From the NCBI GenBank assembly GCA_022478985.1, contig JAKSZP010006694.1:119621-183620 (forward strand): 64,000 nt of DNA, read 5' to 3'. Of the stretch, positions 47,890-57,790 are shown piece by piece. This DNA is from Massospora cicadina (taxonomy: Eukaryota; Entomophthoromycota; Entomophthoromycetes; Entomophthorales; Entomophthoraceae). A model generated the notes under the pieces. It ran no database searches and had not been told where the DNA came from. It saw only the letters and a list, made by a program, of their open reading frames with translations. Within the stretch, counting starts at the first letter, position 1, and each line of letters begins with the position of its first letter. The position numbers were made by a program, and so were the translations under genes.

Positions 47890-47957
47890 CTCATGGGTTA
47901 AGTTACATTACTTGGCCAATTTATAGAATTGTTTATGCAAGTGATACATCATACTAA
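47628..47957 (+). CDS. LTR-embedded hydrophobic frame, E7 family
   Basis: A 109-codon frame whose first 87 codons lie in the solo LTR. It matches the N-terminus of E7 gag (10804-10565): both have an acidic start, a first hydrophobic segment (here MLLGLSILATVFQGVLV), a basic loop, then ALWSVTWILLPNSFVAHWKE against VWSVTWLLLPNSFVVYWRE. Both cross the LTR end in the same frame at a Tyr codon within GTTACA. Two membrane-spanning segments are likely. The frame beyond 47889 reads target DNA and is meaningless. Function unknown; a Gag leader is the simplest reading. Confidence 0.65.
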   Translation: MFGLNQQELDFESELGRAIASLYTLSWSQGMLLGLSILATVFQGVLVQSCSARTRRVVSGALSALWSVTWILLPNSFVAHWKEPVRYTHGLSYITWPIYRIVYASDTSY

Positions 47958-48891
47958 AGAGAGAGTCAATTTGTTGAAGGGATCCAGAATTCCCATCAGC
48001 ACCTGGAGGCCCCAAGGTCCTTCAACGCCTGGTGGACCATGAGGCCCTACATTCCTGGGGGGTCCCCGTGGTCCATTAGCACTAGATGGTCCACGTGGTC
48101 CTACACCCCCAGGTGGTCCACAAGGTCCTTCAACCCCTGGGGACCCATAGTTTCTGAGGTTTTCTCTACCTCATTAACCCAGAATTGAATTTCTGAGTAC
48201 AACTGCTCCAAGTGAACTAGAAGGTTTCTAACATCCGCCTCCATTGATTGATTATACTCAGAGAGTTGGGAGAGACCCTCTCTCCATTCTCTCTGAATCT
48301 TCTGTACTCACCTTGTGAACTGAATATCAACAAAACTAGACATCCCAGTATCGAGCTGATTAAGCTGTTGATGAATTTTGTTGAGAAGGGTCCAATTATT
48401 AATAATGGCCTCATGATTATCTTGACTAAATTTGATGGCAGACTTAAAAAATATGAAAACTGATTATTCAAGGATTGAAGTCCTTCTAGTAAATTGAGCA
48501 TCCCTTGATGGTGCATTCCCACTATGGGTATTAAATGATATAAGCTGGGATGAACAAGTTGGTGCTAGTATTGTTTGGGGCCAATTCCTGGCATTTGGGA
48601 GGATTGCATTACTTTCCATAAAATAGAAAGTATGGCATTAGATTGAGATTGGGTAGCACGGATTCCAGGAATTAAAGCACATCCAAGCAGTTGATTGATA
48701 ATATTTTGTAAAACCTCAGGTGGTAGTTGAAAATCTGAGGTAAAGCTCAAGTTAGGACCATAAAATTCCAAGTTGGCATGAAATTCCAACTGGGAAGGTA
48801 ATCTTGAGATTTGGGTTTCAGATAAACAAACCTGTCATAATATGCGGCCTTGCTCATGGTGAGTTTTTTCAGGCAAAAATTGAGAATCCAT
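47890..48891 (-). pseudogene. E8 gag N-terminus with collagen-like repeat
   Basis: ATG at 48891 (MDSQFLPEKTHHEQG) opens a frame with one early stop that includes 48789-48565 (FQLPPEVLQNIINQLLG) and 48522-48217 (NLLEGLQSLNNQF, then hydrophobic LISSILGCLVLLIF). In a shifted frame, 48146-48012 reads fifteen Gly-X-Y triplets (GSP GVE GPC GPP GGV GPR and so on), with two Gly substitutions (SAN, RNV). After another one-base shift it continues GPP GAD GNS GS to about 47981. This is a collagen-like segment. The gag frame is then cut by the solo LTR at 47889. Confidence 0.7.
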
Positions 48892-48930
48892 GGTAATGAT
48901 TGACAGTTTCACTGGTGCATAACTAAGAGT

Positions 48931-49290
48931 CCCCTATAGTGAGCACCAGTCTGGAAGTTTTGAATTACACTTCCAATGGGGCAGGTTTTCTCTCAAAGTT
49001 ACACTGGGCGGATTCTCCAAAAAAGCAGTAAAATTTAAATGAAAATACAGGTTAAAATTTTACCTAATTTTTATTATTGAAAAGTGAGGATATTTATAGG
49101 CTTAGTAACAGCTCATAATCTATCAGAGCAAATTAATCTCTGAGCAATCAAATCTTTAATCAACTGATTGGGATGAGATTGATCATTAAGCTTGATAGAT
49201 TGAGATATATTGCTCTCTCCTTCTAATGATGCTGGGGGAATTGATGGGGCAGAATTTTCAGAAATAAGAGAATTTGGCGAAATCCTGACA
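48931..49290 (-). repeat. E8 5' LTR and primer site
   Basis: LTR 48950-49290 pairs with 39947-40286. One base inside, the element-sense sequence TGGTGCTCACTATAGGGG (48948 to 48931) is a tRNA-type primer site that matches those of E2 and E3 at most positions. CAGAT follows the LTR at 49291. Confidence 0.88.
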
Positions 49291-50109
49291 CAGATCAAGA
49301 TGTTACATCAAAAGTGCAAAATATCACTGGTTGTAGCTTTATGAGGATGGTAATTAAGTTTACTTTGTAAATAAGGATTAGACTCATTTACAAAATCTAG
49401 TATCGGCAAAAGTGGTTAAATTTAGCTGATGTCAAAGTCTAAAGTTCACACATACTCAAGCTATAGAACTATTACTGATGGGAGTATTGTGGATTGGCAA
49501 AAATTGATTTAAGCTCCAACTTGATCCAGAACATCATCCCAATTTCCTTAAATTGATGTTTCTCTGACCAATCTCTTTTTTGGTCATCTCACTTCTTTTT
49601 GATAAAAGATCTTTTATATATTTATGTATCTAATGCTACCTTTTGCTGACTTTGGGATTTATCTCCTTATGGAGGTTTCCTGGGGGTTATGTATAAGCTA
49701 TGAAGGTGTTGCCACTGTACTAGGGTATCATACATTTGCCACCCTGGCTTCAAGAAAAGAATGTCTTGGGTCAAAATAGGCTGAAAGGGTGAAATGTTGG
49801 ACATTTACAAGTTTGCAATTGTGATAAGAGCGGTTTAAGCAATAAAACAATATTGTTGGTCAAAAGACCTTGGCCAATCCTTGGTGGAATCCCACAAAAA
49901 GGGGTAACACTTCTACAAATACTATATGGGCAAATAGCATGAAGTCAGGCAGTCATATTGCCCTGACCATGCAGGGGAACCCTAGGATTTCATTGGAGGT
50001 TCCTCAGGCCATTTCTAGTTCAAAGCCAACACCTAAGTGGATCAACACTTTTTATAGGCTTGGCAGGGATCCTCCAAGGCGCAATAATTTTTTAATGGTG
50101 ATTGGCTGA
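49291..50109 (+). pseudogene. continuation of E9 or a related element
   Basis: DNA right of E8 should be the continuation of E9. About 49640-49720 resembles 38208-38300 (both pass through GAGGTTT or GAGGTTTTC then AAGCTATGAA and GTGTT), so an LTR or leader of the same family is likely. Frame 49870-50109 (79 codons, with WINTFYRLGRDPPRRNN) has a gag-like basic composition but no motif. Borders are not defined. Confidence 0.35.
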
Positions 50110-51159
50110 AAGATATTAAATTGTCACCCCATAGGTTTGTTTTGCCAAAAAATAACTCCTCCTCCATTGTTCAGCCAAGGTGAAGCAAGTTTTCTGAGCA
50201 CTGATAGGTCAAATTTATATATTCCCTAATTCAGACCATACTAAGCTATTCTGAACTTACCATTGAATTCCATTTGACCCTTGATACAGTTTAAATACTG
50301 AAGGGTAAGTTATTGAGTGGGCTCATTTCACTTCCTTGTGCCTATACTAATAAAAACATGCAAAAACCAGCCTTTTATTTATTAGTGTTAGATTATCCTT
50401 ATTTTAATAAATTGGTTGTGGAATCCAGCGGTGACCAGCACCAGCAAGCAACAATTTGCTGGATTCCCGCATAGGGTGTTTTTATTAACCCTGCTAATGG
50501 TCTTTACTTGGGAAACTGAATACACTCGCTTCACAGGCTTAATAATGCATTACTATACTAATTTCTTTAGTTATTAACTCCTTGATGGTTTTGTATGTTA
50601 TCCCACACCCAATCATTGGGAACTGTAGAGCTATAGACACTATCCTGAAAACACTTGATAGTATATCAATACTTTCTTCAGTAAATTATCCTAAAATTTT
50701 TACATTTGAAGTTACCTCTAACAAAGGCTCTATATGACCTTTAAACTGATACATGTAGTGGAGTGACCTCAGGTTACTTTACCACTTCAGATGCTGTATA
50801 ATGGCCTTTATAAAGTTCCATACCTTTTCATTGGCTTGGGGAAATCCAGAGGTGAAGATTATAGCAAGTAAAAAATAAGTCAGAGAAATAGTTGTTGAAC
50901 CATCAGGTTAGAATATACAATCTCAGCAACCTCATATAATAATGAACATGGTTCATATCATTCAACATTAAACCAGCGTATGATTATCCAAACTTTTTGG
51001 ATGGATTTATATGCCGCACCCGTCGCCAGTTTCCATCTCGGTCAACCACGTTTCACTTACCTCATCTTAAGATCCATCCTTAGGAGCAGAGTTGTTGGGG
51101 AATGACGGTGACAATTTATTTTACATGCGGGTATAATTGATATGAATTAGGCTGAATTA
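50110..51159. other. no recognisable gene
   Basis: Only short frames. The minus strand near 50850-50780 reads FTSGFPQANEKVWNFIKAII, faintly like the integrase Glu region (usual H-P-Q-T-D-G-Q-T-E), so an old Ty3 fragment may be present. No repeat partner was found in the window. Confidence 0.25.
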
Positions 51160-51650
51160 TGATCCTTGATCGGGCTGTTGGCAAATCTTATTGAAATGGT
51201 TGGTCAAGGTAAGATAGCCGTTCTCAATGGAATCGACGTGGATGCCATATGATTGGCCACAATGGTGGTGGGGGCGGTATGACCAAGATCAGATCTAAGT
51301 TGGTATAACTTATAACAGATTGGATAAATTTATAAATCATTTAATACAAAGTAAAAAAAGGGTATTTGTAGTTGGACGAAATACTTTTAGGTGGGAATCA
51401 GTCAAAGTATGGTAGGATAAATGGGTATAATCGTTATTGTGGCTTGAGAGGTTGCAAACCACTCACCTCCTCGTGGCTTTGTAAACTGGCGAATAGGGTG
51501 GTACCCTATTCAACAACTACATTAAATCATTATATAGATACTGTGGTAACAAATAGGATGACATTGTTAAAATTTATTACAAGGGTGATATCTGAAGACA
51601 ATGGGTGCATGTGGGAATTGGAGTAATTTTTGTAAATAAGGGGAATATTT
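51160..51650 (+). other. possible decayed gene, unknown
   Basis: At 51180-51290 the plus strand reads LLANLIEMVGQG, KIAVLNGIDVDAI and LATMVVGAV with one stop between pieces, more protein-like than its surroundings. Frame 51372-51626 (84 codons) follows, with no family I recognise. It may be an old host or transposon gene. Confidence 0.25.
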
Positions 51651-51714
51651 GCCATTGCAGCAGCTTCCGCCTCATTCTAAAACCAACATATAAGTATCCT
51701 TTAAATGGACAAAA

Positions 51715-52101
51715 TTAATAAAAACCTGTATGACCAAATATCTTATTTACAAAGTCAACATTTGCTTCATCAGCATAAGTAAATAAGCGACCATATTCCA
51801 CTCTCAAACAAAACCGTACGGACGGGTGAAGGCGTATAATATTATCCATAGGTGCACCCGCACAGGATATAAAGAAAGACCTTTGGGTCGCATAAGATGC
51901 CCGGTTCTTTGGAAAGGCCAACCCAACCCGCACGCTTTTAGATTCTAGGTGAACGACACCCGGTGGGAGGGGACCACCACCCCACGCGGGAATGGGGGCC
52001 ATCGGAACGCCTGACACTAAACTTGAGCGCCTCGGTTGAGACTTACCTTTTGATTGGCGAATCGCCCAAGTTAGGACAGGCGGATCAAGAAGGTTGGCCA
52101 A
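51715..52101 (-). CDS. hypothetical protein in a GC-rich block
   Basis: A 128-codon minus frame in a block clearly richer in G+C than its AT-rich flanks, as for the citrate synthase exons. Near its start, an exact 30-nt segment GTAAGT...TTTAG (about 52024-52053) could be a phase-0 intron; removing it keeps the frame. Sequence pieces include GVPMAPIPAWGGGPLPPGVV and YGRLFTYADEANVDFVNKIF. I do not recognise the family. It may be an exon of a larger gene whose other exons I cannot see, or chance coding in a GC-rich patch. Confidence 0.35.
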   Translation of the reverse strand: MANLLDPPVLTWAIRQSKGKSQPRRSSLVSGVPMAPIPAWGGGPLPPGVVHLESKSVRVGLAFPKNRASYATQRSFFISCAGAPMDNIIRLHPSVRFCLRVEYGRLFTYADEANVDFVNKIFGHTGFY

Positions 52102-52902
52102 TGATACAATATCCTTTTTTTATTTATTCGAGGATGTACAATATCCTTTTAAATTCTTTGTAATCTATACTGGAAGATTAAATTTCGTATCCAACCTCTT
52201 GCTAAAATAAGGTTCGAAAAGAGATTTGTAATTAAACTTACTAGGTGACCCATGCAAATACTTTGCATCACTTCAAATAATAGGATTCCTTATACAACTA
52301 TCCTATGGATAGTACTTAATCAATAAAAATAGATTATTGCAAATAACAAATGATGAAAAACTGGCAAAAACATAATGAAAATAAAATTTAATTTTTTTAA
52401 TTAATAAACTAATTTTGAAGGTGTAAAAAATTATTAATAAGAAATTAGTAAATATATAAATATTGTGGCAAATATTTCAAAATAAAAATCTATTTTTTGT
52501 AATTTAAATACAATAAATGTTTTTTACATTATTTGTATAATTACTATTTTTTTATCAAAAAACTTACTGATTTTTTTATTAAAAAACTTGACAATTTTTT
52601 ATCAAAAAACTTACTAATTTTTATATCAAAAATTATGACAACAAATGCTTGCTACCTCAATATTATTGAGGTTAGAATAATGCTCCACTGCTTTTACAAA
52701 TGCTGTATTACTTACTTGTTTTGATTTGATTGACACGTTGTTCATATGTTGTTTATATGTTTATACGTTTATTTTATTCTATTCGGAGACTTCAGTACCA
52801 CCACGCCACTTTATATATGTAAGTTTTTAAATGAAATTTTTAAAACATAACTTTTAAAATATAATTTTTTTTGACAAAAACATTAATTTTAGGATATTTA
52901 CT
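52102..52902. other. AT-rich intergenic DNA
   Basis: Very AT-rich. About 52540-52640 has a short tandem-like theme (TTTTTTATCAAAAAACTTACT repeated loosely three or four times). No gene is seen. Confidence 0.5.
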
Positions 52903-53386
52903 TATTTTTCATCATTAGAGGGAAAAATGATCTTCAAAATGGCATATAAAACATTAATTCTGATACAGTGTTAAGGGAGATATTTCATACCGACAAAAAA
53001 TATCTTTGAGAAATAATATATAGACTATTTACCAAAACCAATTAACTTATCATATCAACCAATCATTAACTGCATTATTAAAACCGTTAAGCTTATTTAT
53101 CAACCCAAAACCACCAACCGCTTGCCAAAACCTTTTAAGTATCGAATCAACCGAATATCAAACTGCTCAGCCGTAACAATATACTGAATGCCATCGAAAG
53201 CATATAGGGGTTTCACTTGTTACATATAAAACTTTTTATTTTACTATGAAAATAATAATTTGCTTATTTTTCATCATTAGAGGGAAAAATAATCTTCAAA
53301 ATGGCGTATCAAACATTAATTTTGATACAGTATTAAGGGAGATATTTCACACCGACAAAAAACACCTTTGAGAAATAATATATAGA
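52903..53386 (+). repeat. pair of ~124-bp direct repeats
   Basis: 52903-53026 and 53262-53386 are direct copies with about ten differences, both running from TTATTTTTCATCATTAGAGG through GATACAGT(G/A)TTAAGGGAGAT to AGAAATAATATATAGA. The 235 bases between them are AT-rich and unremarkable. This could be a tiny terminal-repeat (TRIM-like) element or a segmental duplication. I found no primer site or clear flanking duplication. Confidence 0.7.
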
Positions 53387-53969
53387 GATTCTTATACTAT
53401 CTTTGAGTACGCGAGATAAGCAATCTAAACTTTAACCCTCCATAGGCTTGATTGGTAAGTATAGCCACCTAATTCGAGTTAATTTTAGAAAAACAAACGA
53501 TGGGAAGTTTACCGAGTGCCTCAAATTTATAATAAAGCTCCAGATTGGGCCAATGAGAGGGAAATTAAGTTATGGACGTGGCTAACTTTATCAGCCATCA
53601 TGGGAGCAGTTGATTAGATTAGATTAATATTATACGTCATGGGTATCCTGGATGGATAAAAAAGTTGGAATTGTTTATGATAGAAGCTACAAAATCGATT
53701 CTTGGAATTTTATGGGGATACAATAATGAGTTCTTATCTGGATATGGAATTAAAATGTGGTTTATAATTTAAATCTATTGACGAATGATGATTACTACTT
53801 TAGTTGAAATTTAGGCTTAACTAGAAAAGTTTGGTTCAACCTTATATGGCCAAAGTTAACGATTGATCAGAATAAAACTTTAAAAATTTTAAAATGCGAA
53901 GGCACTTCAAACTAACACCGAGCTAAGGTAGAAGTGAAGTCACGATAATTAATTTATCCCGGTGGGTTC
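53387..53969 (+). other. intergenic, with an intron-like segment
   Basis: No open frame of note. At 53455-53488 a 34-nt GTAAGT...AATTTTAG segment has the size and ends of the citrate synthase introns, so a short spliced gene or an upstream exon may lie here, but I cannot read a protein on either side. Confidence 0.3.
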
Positions 53970-54040
53970 GTGATTGGGATTACGGCGATAGCCATGATAA
54001 CACTGGGTGATTGGGATTACGGTGATAGCCATGATAACTG
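53970..54040 (+). repeat. two-copy 37-bp tandem repeat
   Basis: The unit starting GTGATTGGGATTACGG and passing CGATAGCCATGATAAC occurs at 53970-54006 and 54007-54040 with one substitution and a small length difference. It lies about 150 bp upstream of the citrate synthase start. Confidence 0.85.
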
Positions 54041-54188
54041 GGGCGTCGACCCTTGTGGAGGCCGATGGTTTAAAAGCTAGGGGCTCATCCAATGTTTGAC
54101 CTGTTTTTTCACGCCATCCTTAAGGTTGAATAGATAAAGCGTAGTTTTTATTATCTTTGTTCCATCCCCAGCCATCTCATTTATTACA

Positions 54189-56179
54189 ATGTTGGGGGAA
54201 GCTCAGTTACGCCTTCAGAAGATCCATAACCACCTCCAGCTGCCTGAGAAGGCGCAAGCGTAACTTTATAAATTTAAATCTAACCTTATTTTAAGCAACC
54301 TCAGATTACTGATGAGAAGTCAGGGAAGGCTTGGGTCGTCTCTGCACCCGATTCCAGCTCCGCCAGCTCAAATTTCCATGTCGTCAAGGGGAGGTAACCT
54401 TGATGCACCCACCTTTTTATCTCCCTAAAGCAAAGATCCCAACTCCTTGACTATTCTCGATAACCGGACCAACAAGGTCTACGAAGTCCCCATCAACACT
54501 GGTACCATCGAGGCCTCTTCGCTCAAGGCTATCAAGGCCAGCCCGAACGACGCAGGCCTTATGTACGCTTATTTATCTGCCTTCTAACTGATTTAGGGTT
54601 TACGACCCTGGCTTTATGAACACCGCGGTCGCCCAATCCAAGATCACCTTCATCGATGGGGACGAGGGGATCCTTCACTACCGAGGGTACCCCATCGAGG
54701 AGCTGGCGGAGAAGTCTAGCTTCCTTGAGGTGTCCTACCTGCTTTTATATGGAGATCTGCCCACCAAGGTTGATATCAATGCAACCCCACGCTCATCGAG
54801 CCTAGGAACAATTGAGGTGTTCAGCACCGAAGTGATGCACCACACGTTCTTGCATCGGAGTTTGACAGAGTTGATGAGCGCCTTCACCTATGACGCCCAC
54901 CCCATGGGGATGTTTATCAGGTACCTTGGACCTTTTGATTATGAATAACTTATTTAACCTGACGTAGTGGGGTTTCCGCTCTGTCCACCTTTACTCCGGA
55001 TGCCAACCCTTCCCTTCACGTATGGAAGCTGTTTGTCACTTTTTAAAAGCAACAGGGTACCAACCTGTATGACGACAAGGGAAAGATGGACAAGCAGATC
55101 ATCCGGATTTTGGGCAAGATGCCCACTTTGGCTGCGCTTTCGTACCGCAACCGGATAGGGAGGTATCCTAGCTTTCGGTGGGTTGACCCAACCTATAGGC
55201 CCATCAATAACCCCCAGAGCCACCTATCCTACACGGAAAACTTCCTATATATGCTCGACCGCCTCTCCGAGCATAGCTACCGCCCCAACGCCAAGCTGGC
55301 GCGGGCGCTCGACGTGCTCTTTATTCTCCACGTAAGTTATCGCACGCGCGTTTATGGTTTAGGCGGACCATGAGCTCAACTGCTCAACCGCTGCCATGCG
55401 CCACATCGGCTCTAGCCGTGTGGACCCTTATAGGTAAGTTTATTTTTTCGACAATTAATATGCCAGCGCCATAGCCGGTGCGGCGGCTGCACTATACGGT
55501 CCGCTTCATGGTGGAGCCAACGAGGTACACCTTTGAAAGCACAATCAATTACATTCCAGGCCGTGCTACGCATGCTTGAGGAGATTGGCTCGGTCGAGAA
55601 TATTCCCACCTTCCTTGCCAAGGTCAAATCGCGCGAAAAGAAGCTAATGGGCTTCGGCCATCGCATCTACAAGAGCCACGACCCCCGCGCCGCCATCATC
55701 CGCCGCACCGCTTACGAGGTTTTTTAGATCGCCTTAAGGTTCTAAGTAATAGGTGTTTGAAGTCTGCGGGCGCGAATCCCTCATCGACGTGGCGGTGGCC
55801 CTAGAGGAGGCCGCTCGCAGGGACAACTACTTTGTCGAGCGCAAGCTGTACCCCAACGTGGACTTCTACTCGGGGCTGATCTACAAGGCCATGGGGTTCC
55901 CCACCGACTTCTTCCCCGTCCTGTTCGCGATCCCCCGCGTCGCCGGGTGGCTGGCCCACTGGAAGGAGGCTCAAGCCCAGGGGGTAAGATCTGGCGCCCC
56001 CGTCAGATCTACACGGGCCCCACCCGCCGCGCCTATTTGCCGATCGAAGCCCGAACCCAGGATAACGTCGGTGCCGAATCCCTCTCGCGCTTCGATAAGG
56101 TATTCGGGGAATTAACTTGGGCTCATACGTTTAGCACCGGACGTCGAAGCGTTCGTCCGTCGCCACCGCCAAGTACTAG
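54189..56179 (+). CDS. type II citrate synthase, multi-exon host gene
   Basis: Citrate synthase condenses acetyl-CoA and oxaloacetate to citrate. Protein pieces match the bacterial/peroxisomal-like form: [59 protein letters not shown], active-site His in [45 protein letters not shown], and catalytic Asp in [16 protein letters not shown]. Exons inferred: 54189-54259 (tentative), 54305-54393, 54431-54562, 54597-54768, 54806-54920, 54968-55019, 55056-55162, 55199-55331, 55363-55433, 55467-55524, 55560-55718, 55753-56099, 56135-56179. Introns are 31-47 nt with GT-AG ends. Frame is lost by one base in a five-G run (55980-55984) and perhaps after 54806 and at the first junction. The C-terminus (about ATAKY) is not a standard peroxisomal signal. 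Exons are GC-rich. Confidence 0.9.
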
Positions 56180-57742
56180 CCCCTGCCGGCTAAGCTGGGA
56201 GCTCGCCTTTAAAAGTTTTATTTTTTAGGTTTAATTAAAGGTTGCTTAAAAGATAAAATATCTGGAGGAGTTATTTACTTATAATTTTGGGAAGTTGCCT
56301 AACTAGACATCTATACTCTAATACTTCACAGTTGTCCATAGCTTTCTTTTATAAGGTGAGCAGATATAGCTCTTACGCCAGCTTAAACTTCTGGCCAACC
56401 GGTTCCTGATCTTACAAGCGCAAGGTTAGAAACCTTGATGTGAGTAACCCACCCTATCCACTTTCCCATCCGACCCCTTTACAAGCTCAACCTTAATTTA
56501 GGTTGGTATACTAAGTCATCGAGCTAAGTTACCACAATTACAATCAGCTGTAATAGCAGCACTTCTTATCTTATCTGTCTAAGCTTACGCATCTGTAAAC
56601 CCTAACTCTCAGGGGCGGTTTGGAATAAGCTTATAAAACTTAATAGGATAGTTCAACGGTAAACCAGAGGGAGCTAGGTACGCAAAGGCCTAAGGATTAG
56701 TAATTGAATAACGAAAATCAACCCGGTATGATCTATAGGGCGATCGGTGTGAGCTAAAATCCCAGATGATCAATGAAACGTCCAAGCGTATCGCATTAGG
56801 TTTGATGCCTGTTGTACTCAGGTGATCAAGGGTTACAATATCATCTATAGGATAGTCAACGACTTTCAAATCCAGATGGTATGATATATTGGGTAAGATT
56901 TTGGGGTTGGGTAAACGTTATAAGGCTCATTAACCATGGGATGGTAGAGTTTACATATAAGAGGCTGAGCTATACTGTGTAACCTGATATCAAGGGTTGG
57001 CTGAGTAGGCAAAGCTGGCCTTCCAAAAAAGGTGGTTATTGGCCATCTAGTGGCCTCAGATTGTTAAGCGTTACCCTATAACCTGTGCTAAGTGAGGGGG
57101 TCCTTGAGATAGATTAAGTTGCAAGCTGTCAATAATTCAGAGGTATTTTAAAACTAATCTAGATGGTGAGGATGAACAAAACTGTGGTTCCTAAGACTAG
57201 CTGCTAAGGGTAAAAAGGCTAGTGGTACCCTTTTATGTTATAGCCTTTAAGGCCAAGCTGTGATCAAAGGTATCATAAGTTTGGGGTTATCTTTTAGAAG
57301 GTAGATCACGATGGTCAAGCCTTTGCCCAAGTTGCATATTACTAATCTTTAAAAAACTCAACCTTATAAAAGATGCCAGGTAGATTGGTAAAGAGAGTAT
57401 ACCATAAAAGACCTTACCATCTAGATGGCAACTCGTTATAGCAAGATCAAGCCTTCTATAGCATCTACTAAATGATCTAAGCCAAATCGAGCAATTGAAA
57501 TATTGCACGAGCAGAATTTTAAAGATATTTTACTAAACAAAAATTCAAATCTTTGCCCAATATGCCCAAAGCTAACTGATAAGCGTATCCCTAAAGTTTC
57601 ATGCTAGCTAGATATTGGCCCCACTTTATCAGCTTAGTTGTTAGACTTAGCTGATCAAGTCATATCTATTAAGCTTATAGTATAACTGCAGTGAGACATC
57701 AAGTTCTAAGCACTGGTAGAGATTAATGGTTATGTAGATATC
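56180..57742. other. no recognisable gene
   Basis: Downstream of citrate synthase, with moderate base composition and no long frame on either strand (best 57287-57508, minus, unconvincing). No repeat partner was found in the window. Probably intergenic. Confidence 0.4.
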
Positions 57743-57790
57743 TTTTTTTAGTACTAGTGGTGCCCAACCCAAAATGGGGAGCCACCACGC
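57743..57790 (-). mobile_element. SINE 3' tail, inverted
   Basis: On the minus strand this reads GGTGGCTCCCCATTTTGGG, then TTGGGCACCACTAGTACT and an A-run, the same tail as at 1.76 and 46.7 kb. The 5' extent and target duplication were not found. Confidence 0.7.

Larger units (their letters stand above)
39947..49290 (-). mobile_element. E8: Ty3 element with insertions
   Basis: Minus-strand element with about 340-bp LTRs at 39947-40286 and 48950-49290. CAGAT lies immediately outside on both sides (39942-39946, 49291-49295), a perfect 5-bp duplication if the LTR ends in CAGA; with a TG...CA border two bases inward the match is lost. Internal order in element sense: primer site, gag (with collagen-like repeat), protease, RT, RNase H, integrase, polypurine tract (minus sense TTGAGGGGGGAAG). 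Insertions inside it: the mariner palindrome (43.3 kb), an unknown 0.85 kb segment and two solo LTRs (45.5-47.9 kb). Confidence 0.88.
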
